38,498 nucleotides of DNA from Gemmatimonadota bacterium (GTDB taxonomy: Bacteria > JAAXHH01), in assembly GCA_009837395.1 (NCBI GenBank), contig VXTP01000020.1:1-38498 (forward strand). Direction: 5' to 3'. A model generated the notes under the pieces. It was not told where the DNA came from. It made no database searches and was given only the letters and a program-made list of their open reading frames with translations. Made by a program: the position numbers and the translations under genes. How positions within the stretch are numbered: the first letter of the stretch is position 1; each line of letters begins with the position of its first letter. This document shows, piece by piece, positions 1 to 6,017 of the stretch.

Positions 1-54
1 GATCGTGCCGATGTTCACGTGGGTTTTGGTACGCTCGAATCTTTCCTTCGACAT
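1..54 (-). CDS. tuf: Elongation factor Tu, N-terminal 18 codons (runs off the window)
   Basis: Reading leftwards from 54, the first 18 codons give MSKERFERTKTHVNIGTI, the typical EF-Tu N-terminus that leads into the first GTP-binding loop (GHVDHGKT would follow outside the window). EF-Tu carries aminoacyl-tRNA to the ribosome as a GTP complex. A clear Shine-Dalgarno AGGAG lies about 8-10 nt upstream of the ATG. It is the last gene of a tRNA-tuf transcription unit, which matches the tufB arrangement of many bacteria. Only the identity of the first residues is seen; the rest is inferred from the family. Confidence 0.93.
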   Translation of the reverse strand, partial: MSKERFERTKTHVNIGTI

Positions 55-125
55 GGAGTCTATCTCCTGAACCGGCTAGGTTAACGAAACGAAAACGTCT
101 TCAAAGTCAGCGAATTTCAGCGCCA

Positions 126-198
126 AGCCCTCGGCCGGACTTGAACCGGCGACCTACACCTTACCATGGTGTTGCTCTACCAACTGAGCTACAAGGGC
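126..198 (-). tRNA. thrT: tRNA-Thr (anticodon GGU)
   Basis: A 73-nt cloverleaf can be folded. The acceptor stem GCCCTTG pairs with CGAGGGC, the D-arm contains AGCTCAGTTGGTAGAGC, and the anticodon stem ACACC/GGTGT closes the loop ATGGTAA (anticodon GGT, reads ACC). The T-arm carries GGTTCAAGTCC and the discriminator is U. CCA is not encoded, so CCA must be added after transcription. It is the fourth tRNA of the cluster, directly upstream of tuf, like E. coli thrT. Confidence 0.97.
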
Positions 199-282
199 GC
201 TTCGTTCAAGGTTCAGATAAGCTTTTACAGTTCTGCGGTAAAAACCTTCAGTAATTCCGAACCTCGGACACGGAACATTTAG

Positions 283-356
283 AGCGGGAAACGGGACTCG
301 AACCCGCGACCCTCAGCTTGGAAGGCTGATGCTCTAGCCAACTGAGCTATTCCCGC
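283..356 (-). tRNA. glyT: tRNA-Gly (anticodon UCC)
   Basis: A 74-nt cloverleaf with acceptor GCGGGAA/TTCCCGC, D-arm AGCTCAGTTGGCTAGAGC, anticodon loop CTTCCAA (anticodon TCC, reads GGA/GGG), T-arm GGGTTCGAGTCCC and discriminator U. CCA is not encoded. It lies between tRNA-Tyr and tRNA-Thr(GGU), matching the E. coli glyT position. Confidence 0.97.
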
Positions 357-404
357 CGGTTTTCGTTCTGAAGCTGCTGGCCAGCCGGGCCCCGTAGCGA
401 AACA

Positions 405-487
405 TGGGGAGGGCAGGATTCGAACCTGCGAAGGCTGAGCCAACGGATTTACAGTCCGTCCCATTTGACCGCTCTGGAACCTCCCCT
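405..487 (-). tRNA. tyrU: tRNA-Tyr (anticodon GUA)
   Basis: An 83-nt class II tRNA with acceptor GGGGAGG/CCTCCCC, anticodon stem-loop ACGGACTGTAAATCCGT (anticodon GTA), a long variable arm and T-arm CAGGTTCGAATCCTG. The discriminator is A and CCA is not encoded. The long variable arm together with the GUA anticodon is diagnostic for bacterial tRNA-Tyr. It is the second tRNA of the cluster, like E. coli tyrU. Confidence 0.97.
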
Positions 488-499
488 GGCTGCCTGAAA

Positions 500-571
500 G
501 CCACCACTCGGATTCGAACCGAGAACCTACTGATTACAAATCAGCCGCTCTGCCATTGGAGCTATGGTGGC
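500..571 (-). tRNA. thrU: tRNA-Thr (anticodon UGU)
   Basis: A 72-nt cloverleaf with acceptor GCCACCA/TGGTGGC, anticodon stem CTGAT/ATCAG enclosing TTGTA (anticodon TGT, reads ACA/ACG), T-arm CTCGGTTCGAATCCGAG and discriminator U. CCA is not encoded. It is the first tRNA after the cluster promoter, corresponding to E. coli thrU. Confidence 0.97.
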
Positions 572-626
572 CCATTATAATCAGTACGGATCCGCATCTT
601 GAGCAGCTCAAGAACACAGACAGGTA

Positions 627-655
627 AATATAATCAACATCCCTGCCATTGTCAA
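627..655 (-). promoter_or_regulatory. Sigma-70-type promoter of the tRNA-tuf cluster
   Basis: On the minus strand a perfect -35 TTGACA (650-655) and a -10 TATATT (627-632) are separated by exactly 17 nt. Transcription would start near 620, about 50 nt before tRNA-Thr(UGU), leaving a short 5' leader for RNase processing. The near-consensus hexamers fit the strong expression needed for tRNAs and EF-Tu. It sits between the aspS stop and the first tRNA, so the cluster need not depend on aspS read-through. Confidence 0.85.
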
Positions 656-690
656 GGGTGTAAGTAAAATAAAACGAAGGCGGGGCCGGG

Positions 691-2463
691 CTACCGCCGA
701 AGGCGGATGTGGAGTTCCCGGAGCTGTTTTTCACTGACCTCCCCCGGCGCGCCCATGAGCAGGTCCTGGGCGTTCTGGTTCAGGGGGAAGGCGATGACCT
801 CCCGGAGATTGGTCTCGTCGGTGAGGAGCATGACGATACGGTCGATGCCCGGGGCGATGCCGCCGTGGGGCGGCGCGCCGAACTTCAGCGCGCTGATCAT
901 GCCGCCGAACTCCGCGTCGACCTCGGCGGCGGAGTAACCGGCGATTTCGAAGGCCCGGTACATGATGTCCGGCCGGTGGTTCCGGATGGCGCCGCTGGAC
1001 AGCTCCGTACCGTTGCAGACGATGTCGTACTGGTAGGCCAGGACCTCGAGGGGCGGCGTGGTCTCCAGGGCTTCGAGGCCGCCCTGGGGCATGGAGAAGG
1101 GATTGTGCGAGAAGATCACCTTGCCCGATTCGGCGTCGTGCTCGTACATGGGGAAATCGACGATCCAGCAGAAGCGGTAGGCGCCCGGTTCCCGCAGGTC
1201 GAGCAGATCGGCGAAATGCAGCCGAAGCCGGCCCGCCACGTCGACGGCCCGCTCCTCCGTGTCGGCCACGAAGAACCACGAGGCCCCCGTTTCGGGCTCG
1301 ATGACGGTTTTAAGCCGTTCGAGGGTCGACTCGTCCAGCACGCGGGCGATGGATCCCTTGACCCCGTCCTCGGTAAAGGAGATGTACGCTGCGCCCCGTC
1401 CCCCGAATTCCTCTTTCACGGTCCGGTCCAGGTTGTCGAAGAAACTGCGGGGCCGCGCGGCCACGCCCGGGACGGCCAGGACCCTGACGATGCCGCCCTT
1501 TTCGACGATCTGGCGGAAGGCGTTGAATTCCGACGCCCGGAAGGCCTCGGTGACGTCCTCGATCTCCAGGCCGAACCGGAGGTCGGGCTTGTCGGTCCCG
1601 TAGCGGAGCATCGCGTCGCGATAGGGGATGCGCGGGAAGGGCGGGGCGGTGACGTCCCAGTCGCTGAACTCGGTGAACAGGCCGTGGAACAGGGTCTCCA
1701 GCGCTTCGAAGACGTCGTCCTGCTCGACGAAGGACATCTCCACGTCCAGCTGGTAGAACTCGCCCGGCGACCGGTCGGCCCGGGCGTCTTCATCCCGGAA
1801 GCACGGGGCGATCTGGAAGTACCGGTCGAACCCCGAGATCATCAGGAGCTGCTTGAACTGCTGCGGCGCCTGGGGCAGGGCGTAGAATTTCCCGGGATGC
1901 ACGCGGCTCGGGACCAGGTAGTCCCGGGCGCCCTCGGGCGAACTGCTGGTGAGGATGGGCGTGTTGAACTCGTTGAAACCCAGTTCCGTCATGCGGCGCC
2001 GAATGCTCGCGATGATGCGCGACCGCATGATAATGTTGTGGTGCAGCCGCTCCCTGCGCAGATCCAGCATGCGGTAGGTCAGCCGGGTGGCCTCCGGGTA
2101 TTCCCGCTCGTCGGCGACCGACAGGGGCAGGGGGTCCGCGGCGCTGAGCACCGTCATGGAATCGGCCTTCACCTCGATGTGCCCGGTGGGCAGGTTTGGA
2201 TTGATCGCATCCTCCGCCCGCAGGATCACCTCGCCGGTAAAGGTGGCGACGCTCTCCGAACGCAGGTCTCCCGCCTCCTCGTGGAACCCGCTCTCCGGCG
2301 TGATGACGACCTGCGTGACCCCGTAGTGGTCTCTCAGGTCGATGAAGAGCAGGCCGCCGTGGTCCCGCTTGCGGTGCACCCAGCCGGCGATCCGCACCCG
2401 CATTCCATCGTCGGTCTGCCGCAATTCGCCGCAGGTGTGCGTCCTGTACGGGTGGTCTTTCAT
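691..2463 (-). CDS. aspS: Aspartate--tRNA ligase (class II)
   Basis: This 590-aa protein charges tRNA-Asp with aspartate in the cytoplasm. It begins [15 protein letters not shown], followed by an OB-fold anticodon-binding domain with [19 protein letters not shown]. The catalytic core has motif 2 [20 protein letters not shown] and motif 3 [19 protein letters not shown] near the C-terminus; the length and internal insertion match the bacterial rather than the archaeal type. Whether it is Asp-only or also charges tRNA-Asn cannot be read from the sequence. The start is supported by a purine-rich GAAAGGGAA just upstream. It follows the TIM-barrel gene by 50 nt and is probably in the same minus-strand operon. 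Confidence 0.97.
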   Translation of the reverse strand: MKDHPYRTHTCGELRQTDDGMRVRIAGWVHRKRDHGGLLFIDLRDHYGVTQVVITPESGFHEEAGDLRSESVATFTGEVILRAEDAINPNLPTGHIEVKADSMTVLSAADPLPLSVADEREYPEATRLTYRMLDLRRERLHHNIIMRSRIIASIRRRMTELGFNEFNTPILTSSSPEGARDYLVPSRVHPGKFYALPQAPQQFKQLLMISGFDRYFQIAPCFRDEDARADRSPGEFYQLDVEMSFVEQDDVFEALETLFHGLFTEFSDWDVTAPPFPRIPYRDAMLRYGTDKPDLRFGLEIEDVTEAFRASEFNAFRQIVEKGGIVRVLAVPGVAARPRSFFDNLDRTVKEEFGGRGAAYISFTEDGVKGSIARVLDESTLERLKTVIEPETGASWFFVADTEERAVDVAGRLRLHFADLLDLREPGAYRFCWIVDFPMYEHDAESGKVIFSHNPFSMPQGGLEALETTPPLEVLAYQYDIVCNGTELSSGAIRNHRPDIMYRAFEIAGYSAAEVDAEFGGMISALKFGAPPHGGIAPGIDRIVMLLTDETNLREVIAFPLNQNAQDLLMGAPGEVSEKQLRELHIRLRR

Positions 2464-2513
2464 CTTATTCCCTTTCTTCCCTTTCCTGTTGAACCGCGAC
2501 TCGGGTCGGTGCG

Positions 2514-3407
2514 TTACGCGGACCGGCCGGACCGCTCCACGCCCAGGTCGGCCAGGAGGTCCAGCGTGTTCCGCATGCAGATCCTGGAGGCCGCTTCGCC
2601 GGCCTCCGAAAACTGTTTTCCACCGGGCAATTCAAGCAGGGTCTGTTCGATCTGCTCCGGTCCGATGCGCCAATGGGTCTCGAGTGACACGCAACCCTCG
2701 TAGCCCTGCTCGACCAGGTCCGCGAACTGTCCCCGATAGTCGATTTCGCCTTCGCACATGGGAACATTGACATACCCCCCGTCCGTGCCCCTGGCACCAT
2801 CCTTGATGTGCATGTGATACATGTCCGACCGGATGTGATCGTAGCCGTCGGGATAAGGTGCGTGACCGTCGTCGTCGAACAGTTCGTTGCAGGGATCCCA
2901 GAGGGGTTTGATGACCGGTGTATCCAGGACGTCGATCAAACGCCGGGTTTCCGCGCCGGTGCCGATCATGGTGGACATTTCGTTTTCCAGTCCCAGCACG
3001 ACGCCCTCGCCCTCGGCGATCCGGACAGGTTCAAGGTACCGGTCGACAATCCGGTCCCAGTATATGTCGAGGGGATCCTGTTTCCAGAAGGCGAAGACGC
3101 GGACCAGCGGCGTGTCCAGTCCCCGGGCGACCCGTATGCTCCTGCGCAGGATATCTAGATGTTCGCTACAGGAGGCGTCGTCGTCTATGTCGCACTTGTA
3201 GAATGGTGGCGCCACTCCGATGACCGCCAGTCCGGCTTCACCGGTCCGGTCCCTGATCCGGGCGATCTCGTCGTCGTCAAGATCCTGGGGCGGCTTGTCC
3301 CAGATCGATCGGATCTCGATCCCGTCCAGGTTGAAATCGCGGGCGAAGTCGACGACCGTGTCCAGGTCCTGGGACACCTCGTCGGTGATTACGGCGATCG
3401 TGAACAT
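2514..3407 (-). CDS. Sugar phosphate isomerase/epimerase-like TIM-barrel protein
   Basis: A 297-aa protein of the xylose isomerase-like TIM-barrel family (AP endonuclease 2/IolE fold). Visible metal-site motifs are [10 protein letters not shown] (Glu), LWDPCNELF (Asp), MHIKDGARG (His/Asp) and SLETHWRIG (Glu), as expected for a divalent-metal isomerase or epimerase. The N-terminal [11 protein letters not shown] and DGIEIRSIW are typical of the first strands. No signal peptide is visible, so it should be cytoplasmic. The substrate is unknown: neighbours (aspS, a phosphatase, tmk) give no sugar pathway. The family also contains hydroxypyruvate isomerases and endonuclease IV; the Glu/Asp/His/Glu set favours an isomerase or epimerase. 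Confidence 0.85.
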   Translation of the reverse strand: MFTIAVITDEVSQDLDTVVDFARDFNLDGIEIRSIWDKPPQDLDDDEIARIRDRTGEAGLAVIGVAPPFYKCDIDDDASCSEHLDILRRSIRVARGLDTPLVRVFAFWKQDPLDIYWDRIVDRYLEPVRIAEGEGVVLGLENEMSTMIGTGAETRRLIDVLDTPVIKPLWDPCNELFDDDGHAPYPDGYDHIRSDMYHMHIKDGARGTDGGYVNVPMCEGEIDYRGQFADLVEQGYEGCVSLETHWRIGPEQIEQTLLELPGGKQFSEAGEAASRICMRNTLDLLADLGVERSGRSA

Positions 3408-3454
3408 GGGGCTGCATGCCTCCCTTGCGCGTCCTGTCCTGCGCGCGTCTTGTC

Positions 3455-3958
3455 CTACGCTTTGTGCGCTTTGTGCCCGGCCATGGATTCGGCGAACCGG
3501 AAGATCGACGATTCCTGATCGAAGGTCTCCACCGACCCGGGCCGGCTGTTTCTGATTTCCGCTATGGCGTCTTCGGGCGAGGATCCCCGCCAGACGAGAT
3601 ACCCGGCCAGCACGGTTCCGGTGCGGCCTATGCCCGCCATGCAGTGAACGACCACACCGCCCTGCTCCACATGCTCATCGATATACCGGACGGCCCGGAG
3701 GATCTGTTCCGGAGAAGGCGCCGTCATGTCCTCTACGGGGATGTGCAGGCTGTGGATCCCGCAGTGGTCCAGTGTCCCTTCGTGGAGCGGTTCGCGCGTC
3801 AGGGACACCACGGTGTCCACGCCCAGTTCCTTCAGGCGCGTCAGGTCCTGCGCCAGTGCGGGGTCCGCCGCAGCGTCCGCGCGTCCTCGAAGGGCGCCCG
3901 TCGGCAGGGCCATGCCGGCCAGCCTTTGGGGTATGATCCAGGTGAAGTTTCTCAGCAT
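3455..3958 (-). CDS. Dual-specificity protein phosphatase, DUSP23-like
   Basis: This 167-aa protein carries the cysteine phosphatase signature HCMAGIGRTGT, with nucleophile Cys106 and phosphate-binding Arg112, and a candidate general acid Asp77 in PVEDMTAPSPEQ. The N-terminal NFTWIIPQRLAG and the segment after the P-loop (AIAEIRNSRPGSVETFDQE) closely resemble the small atypical phosphatase DUSP23 (VHZ), from memory of that family. It has no extra domain and no signal peptide. Substrates could be phosphotyrosine proteins or a small phosphorylated molecule; the context does not decide. It lies 48 nt downstream of a small membrane protein gene and 47 nt upstream of the TIM-barrel gene, so it is probably cotranscribed with both. 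Confidence 0.9.
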   Translation of the reverse strand: MLRNFTWIIPQRLAGMALPTGALRGRADAAADPALAQDLTRLKELGVDTVVSLTREPLHEGTLDHCGIHSLHIPVEDMTAPSPEQILRAVRYIDEHVEQGGVVVHCMAGIGRTGTVLAGYLVWRGSSPEDAIAEIRNSRPGSVETFDQESSIFRFAESMAGHKAHKA

Positions 3959-3962
3959 CCTC

Positions 3963-4012
3963 TGCTCACGGTGTCACTTTGCTCACGGGGTCACTTGCCC
4001 CCGGTGTCACTT
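3963..4012. repeat. Three tandem copies of a 17-bp unit
   Basis: TGCTCACGGTGTCACTT (3963-3979), the same with one change (3980-3996), then a diverged 16-bp copy (3997-4012). The array fills the gap before the phosphatase gene and its last copy overlaps the 3' end of the 70-codon gene, suggesting slippage-driven duplication of a gene end. Confidence 0.8.
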
Positions 4013-4219
4013 GCCGGGAATGTCCTCGAACTTGCCTTCCTCGATATTCCTCGGATTGATGGTCGTCTTCGGCTTCTGCGGCGTCCGGGACCGGGGTTCG
4101 GGCTCCGGACGGGCCGGCCGTGGGGGACGCATGACCATGGCGGCCAGGAAACGAAGGACCTGCTGGATCAGGATCCCCGCGAGGAATCTCACTACGAACC
4201 TGAGTATGTAGGTCAACAT
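4007..4219 (-). CDS. Small membrane-anchored protein of unknown function
   Basis: A 70-aa product not recognised as a named family. Residues about 4-30 (ILRFVVRFLAGILIQQVLRFL) are hydrophobic with scattered Arg and look like one membrane helix or an amphipathic hairpin. The remainder is Pro/Arg/Glu-rich and charged (RPPRPARPEPEPRSR), likely disordered on the cytoplasmic side. The ATG is 4 nt past the tmk stop, which suggests translational coupling, but there is no strong Shine-Dalgarno. Position, coupling and the sensible hydropathy pattern support a real gene, though conservation cannot be tested here. Confidence 0.55.
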   Translation of the reverse strand: MLTYILRFVVRFLAGILIQQVLRFLAAMVMRPPRPARPEPEPRSRTPQKPKTTINPRNIEEGKFEDIPGK

Positions 4220-4223
4220 GGCG

Positions 4224-4886
4224 CTATCCGCTACAGGAGTGTTGCATCACTTCTTCCACCCGCGCGCGCGCTTCCTCCTGCACTTCATCGGGCGTGCGCG
4301 CGCCGTCGATGATCCTGATGTGATCCAGGGCGCTTCTCCGCCGCGCCAGTTCCAGGTAGTTCTGGCGGATGGCGCTGAGCGTTTCGAGATCTTCGAACAG
4401 TTCGGTATCCGGCCGCGACCGGCGTATTCGGTCCATGCAGACTTCGGCGGGCGCGTCGATCAGCAGGGTCAGGTGGGGGTGGATCGCCCGGGCGTTGATC
4501 GACTCGATCCAGTCCAGTTCGCCGGGCATCTCCCGCCACTGGTAGGCGAAGGACGATAGGAAATACCGGTCGCACAGCACGGGGATTCCGCGGTGTATGT
4601 GGGATTCGATTTCTGTTTTGACGTGGTCGATCCGATCGGCCGCGAACAGCAGCGCGTGACAAATGCCGTCGAGCTCCACCCGGCGCTGAAGGGCGTCCTT
4701 CAACAGTCTTCCGATGGGGCGGTTCGTGGGTTCCCCCGTGGTATGGACCGGACCGCCGAAACGGGTTTCCATCCACTGCCTGAGCCGCTTCAACTGGGTC
4801 GTCTTGCCCGCCCCGTCGATCCCTTCGATCACGATGAACGGCGCGGTGGCCTCCCCGGCGTCGCCGCGGGCCTCCTTCCCCATCAT
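4224..4886 (-). CDS. tmk: Thymidylate kinase
   Basis: This enzyme phosphorylates dTMP to dTDP with ATP. The 220-aa product has the P-loop IEGIDGAGKTTQ (residues about 20-31), the DRYFLSS motif that binds the nucleotide, and a LID region around RRSRPDTELFEDLE. The chosen ATG at 4886 overlaps the upstream stop codon in an ATGATG context (ATGA overlap) and has GGGGG about 7 nt upstream. In-frame ATGs at 4883, 4898 and 4919 are also possible. The start at 4919 would add 11 residues and overlap the previous gene by 37 nt. Its place in an operon with unrelated genes is common for tmk. Confidence 0.95.
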   Translation of the reverse strand: MMGKEARGDAGEATAPFIVIEGIDGAGKTTQLKRLRQWMETRFGGPVHTTGEPTNRPIGRLLKDALQRRVELDGICHALLFAADRIDHVKTEIESHIHRGIPVLCDRYFLSSFAYQWREMPGELDWIESINARAIHPHLTLLIDAPAEVCMDRIRRSRPDTELFEDLETLSAIRQNYLELARRRSALDHIRIIDGARTPDEVQEEARARVEEVMQHSCSG

Positions 4887-5563
4887 GAGTACCCCCATGG
4901 GCGGAGCAGGTCCCGCCATCCACGCGCTTCCTCCAGGACGCCGGTTTCCCCCTGTTCATATCGTTTCAGGATTTCCCTCAGCCCGGTGCTGAACAGGACG
5001 CCGATGGCGCCGAGGCCCAGAAAGAGCAGCCCGATGCCGCTGGCGAGGCTGAAGGCCATGACGAGGGAACCGGCCAGCAACAGCGCGAAGGAACGCCGCG
5101 GGTTGTCCACGACCAGGTATACGCCCGTCCGGACGATCCGCCTGACCGGTACTTGTTCGCGCAACATGAGGGGCAGTGCGTATACGGCCGTCATGCAGAC
5201 GAAGACGATCAGCCACATCATCACGCCGCTCAGTATCGCCCCCGTCCATGGCCAGTCTTCCATGAGCCGCACGTAGAAGAGCACGTTGGCCGCGAGGAGG
5301 ATCAGGACGCCCGCGTACAGGCCGCAAAGCAGAAAGCTCCGGCGAAGGTCCCCGCGGGAGTTGGCGAAGAAGTCCCTGATGCCCGTTTCTTCATAGGCTG
5401 CGATGCGTCCGGTGACCCGGAACAGTCCGGCGAAGGCGAGGGGAAGGGTTACCAGCGGCAGGGCAAGCAGCAACCAGAGGATGTTGATCACGATCAGCGT
5501 TCCCAGATAATCATAGGTATTCCAGAACCACTTCCTGAACAGACCGGGTTCCCTGTCCCGCAT
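4883..5563 (-). CDS. YesL/DUF624-like integral membrane protein
   Basis: A 226-aa polytopic membrane protein. It opens with a short charged segment and FRKWFWNTYDYLGTLIVIN, then runs of hydrophobic residues at roughly 22-47, 75-95, 110-135 and 165-200, giving about five or six membrane segments. The pattern of an aromatic N-terminal amphipathic stretch, then LWLLLALPLVTLPLAFAGLF, resembles YesL/DUF624 proteins, which are often found near sugar transport genes; function is not established. The ATG at 5563 was preferred because it begins where family members usually begin; longer in-frame starts (5617, 5779) would add sequence without family-like character. Its stop overlaps the tmk start. Confidence 0.75.
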   Translation of the reverse strand: MRDREPGLFRKWFWNTYDYLGTLIVINILWLLLALPLVTLPLAFAGLFRVTGRIAAYEETGIRDFFANSRGDLRRSFLLCGLYAGVLILLAANVLFYVRLMEDWPWTGAILSGVMMWLIVFVCMTAVYALPLMLREQVPVRRIVRTGVYLVVDNPRRSFALLLAGSLVMAFSLASGIGLLFLGLGAIGVLFSTGLREILKRYEQGETGVLEEARGWRDLLRPWGYS

Positions 5564-5615
5564 ATTCGGCGCACCCCGATTCCAACGGCCGACTCGGACG
5601 CTCAACAACGCCAGC

Positions 5616-5644
5616 ATGGTACAGGCTGCCCCCCGAATTCGCAA
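5616..5644 (-). promoter_or_regulatory. Weak candidate promoter for the DUF624-tmk-aspS operon
   Basis: On the minus strand TTGCGA (639-644 of the 5.6 kb region) and TACCAT (616-621) are 17 nt apart, each matching consensus at four of six bases. It is the best-placed pair upstream of the minus-strand operon, divergent from the trp promoter. Confidence is low because both hexamers are weak. Confidence 0.3.
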
Positions 5645-5668
5645 CTGTTTTCTTGGTGAGAAAAAACC

Positions 5669-5697
5669 TTGACTTTGCCGCCGTACCGCGCTATAAT
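5669..5697 (+). promoter_or_regulatory. Sigma-70-type promoter of the aromatic superoperon
   Basis: TTGACT (5669-5674) and a perfect TATAAT (5692-5697) are separated by exactly 17 nt. Transcription would start near 5704. It lies about 48 nt before the leader peptide and about 320 nt before trpE(G). The 454-nt gene-free stretch 5564-6017 is therefore occupied by two divergent promoters, the leader peptide gene and the attenuator. No operator palindrome overlapping this promoter stood out, which fits control by attenuation. Confidence 0.9.
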
Positions 5698-5751
5698 GGC
5701 GCATTCGACAAACGGCAGCCGAACGGTTATCACATCGAGCAATGGACTGAA

Positions 5752-5871
5752 ATGACAGCCGCAAGTTCCTCCCGGTCATCCCGATTCTACGCTTGGCGGA
5801 AGCAGAGCGATCTGTTTACCTGGTGGCCTTTTTATGGGACGAGGCGGCATGTCATGCGAAGCGGCGCCTGA
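5752..5871 (+). CDS. trpL: trp leader peptide with Trp, Trp-Trp and Phe/Tyr codons
   Basis: A 39-codon reading frame between the promoter and the terminator of the aromatic operon. It contains Trp15, the tandem Trp24-Trp25, and a dense aromatic context (RFYAWR and LFTWWPFYG): three Trp, three Phe and two Tyr in 17 residues. Tandem Trp codons ahead of a terminator are the hallmark of ribosome-mediated trp attenuation. The ATG at 5752 has a modest GGA 7-9 nt upstream; no earlier in-frame ATG lies within the predicted transcript. The peptide itself probably has no function; its translation senses charged tRNA. The extra Phe/Tyr codons could widen the signal to other aromatic amino acids, which is inference. 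Confidence 0.85.
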   Translation: MTAASSSRSSRFYAWRKQSDLFTWWPFYGTRRHVMRSGA

Positions 5872-5909
5872 TTGAAGTAGATTCATCCTTCGTTGATTTG
5901 ACCGGCCTC
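5841..5909 (+). promoter_or_regulatory. Candidate antiterminator pairing of the trp attenuator
   Basis: GAGGCGG (5841-5847) can pair with CCGGCCTC (5902-5909): seven base pairs with one bulged G. This uses the left arm of the terminator hairpin, so the two structures exclude each other. A ribosome stalled at Trp24-25 (5821-5826) would leave 5841 onward free, which is the classical geometry. A second option is GTAGA (5877-5881), just past the leader stop, pairing with TCTAC (5908-5912). Which one operates cannot be decided by eye. Confidence 0.55.
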
Positions 5910-5940
5910 TACCCTCACAAGGTAGCGGCCTTTTTTGTTT
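5904..5940 (+). terminator. Rho-independent terminator (trp attenuator)
   Basis: GGCC-T-CTACC (5904-5913), a 7-nt loop CTCACAA, then GGTAG-C-GGCC (5921-5930): nine base pairs with one T/C mismatch, followed by TTTTTTGTTTT. It lies 33 nt after the leader peptide stop and 78 nt before trpE(G). A strong terminator inside the leader of a biosynthetic operon, behind Trp codons, is best read as an attenuator. Confidence 0.92.
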
Positions 5941-6017
5941 TATGGGGTGAATCGAACACGGCCGCTAAAGGGTTGGGGATACTTTAAGGATCGGTTCACC
6001 GGAAGCGGGACAGGACC

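Noticed and set aside
574-579. TATAAT on the minus strand just upstream of tRNA-Thr(UGU)
   Set aside because: It is only 3 nt from the tRNA 5' end, so a start from it would fall inside the tRNA. The pair at 627-655 has the right spacing.
709-2703. 664-codon open frame on the plus strand opposite aspS
   Set aside because: It lies antisense to aspS, whose motifs are intact. Long antisense frames are expected in GC-rich genes; the product is Gly/Pro/Arg/His-rich without a recognisable domain.
5704-6017. T-box riboswitch or TRAP-binding leader ahead of trpE(G)
   Set aside because: No T-box consensus (TGGNACCGCG-type) and no regular GAG/TAG triplet series is present. The Trp-codon leader peptide explains the terminator better.
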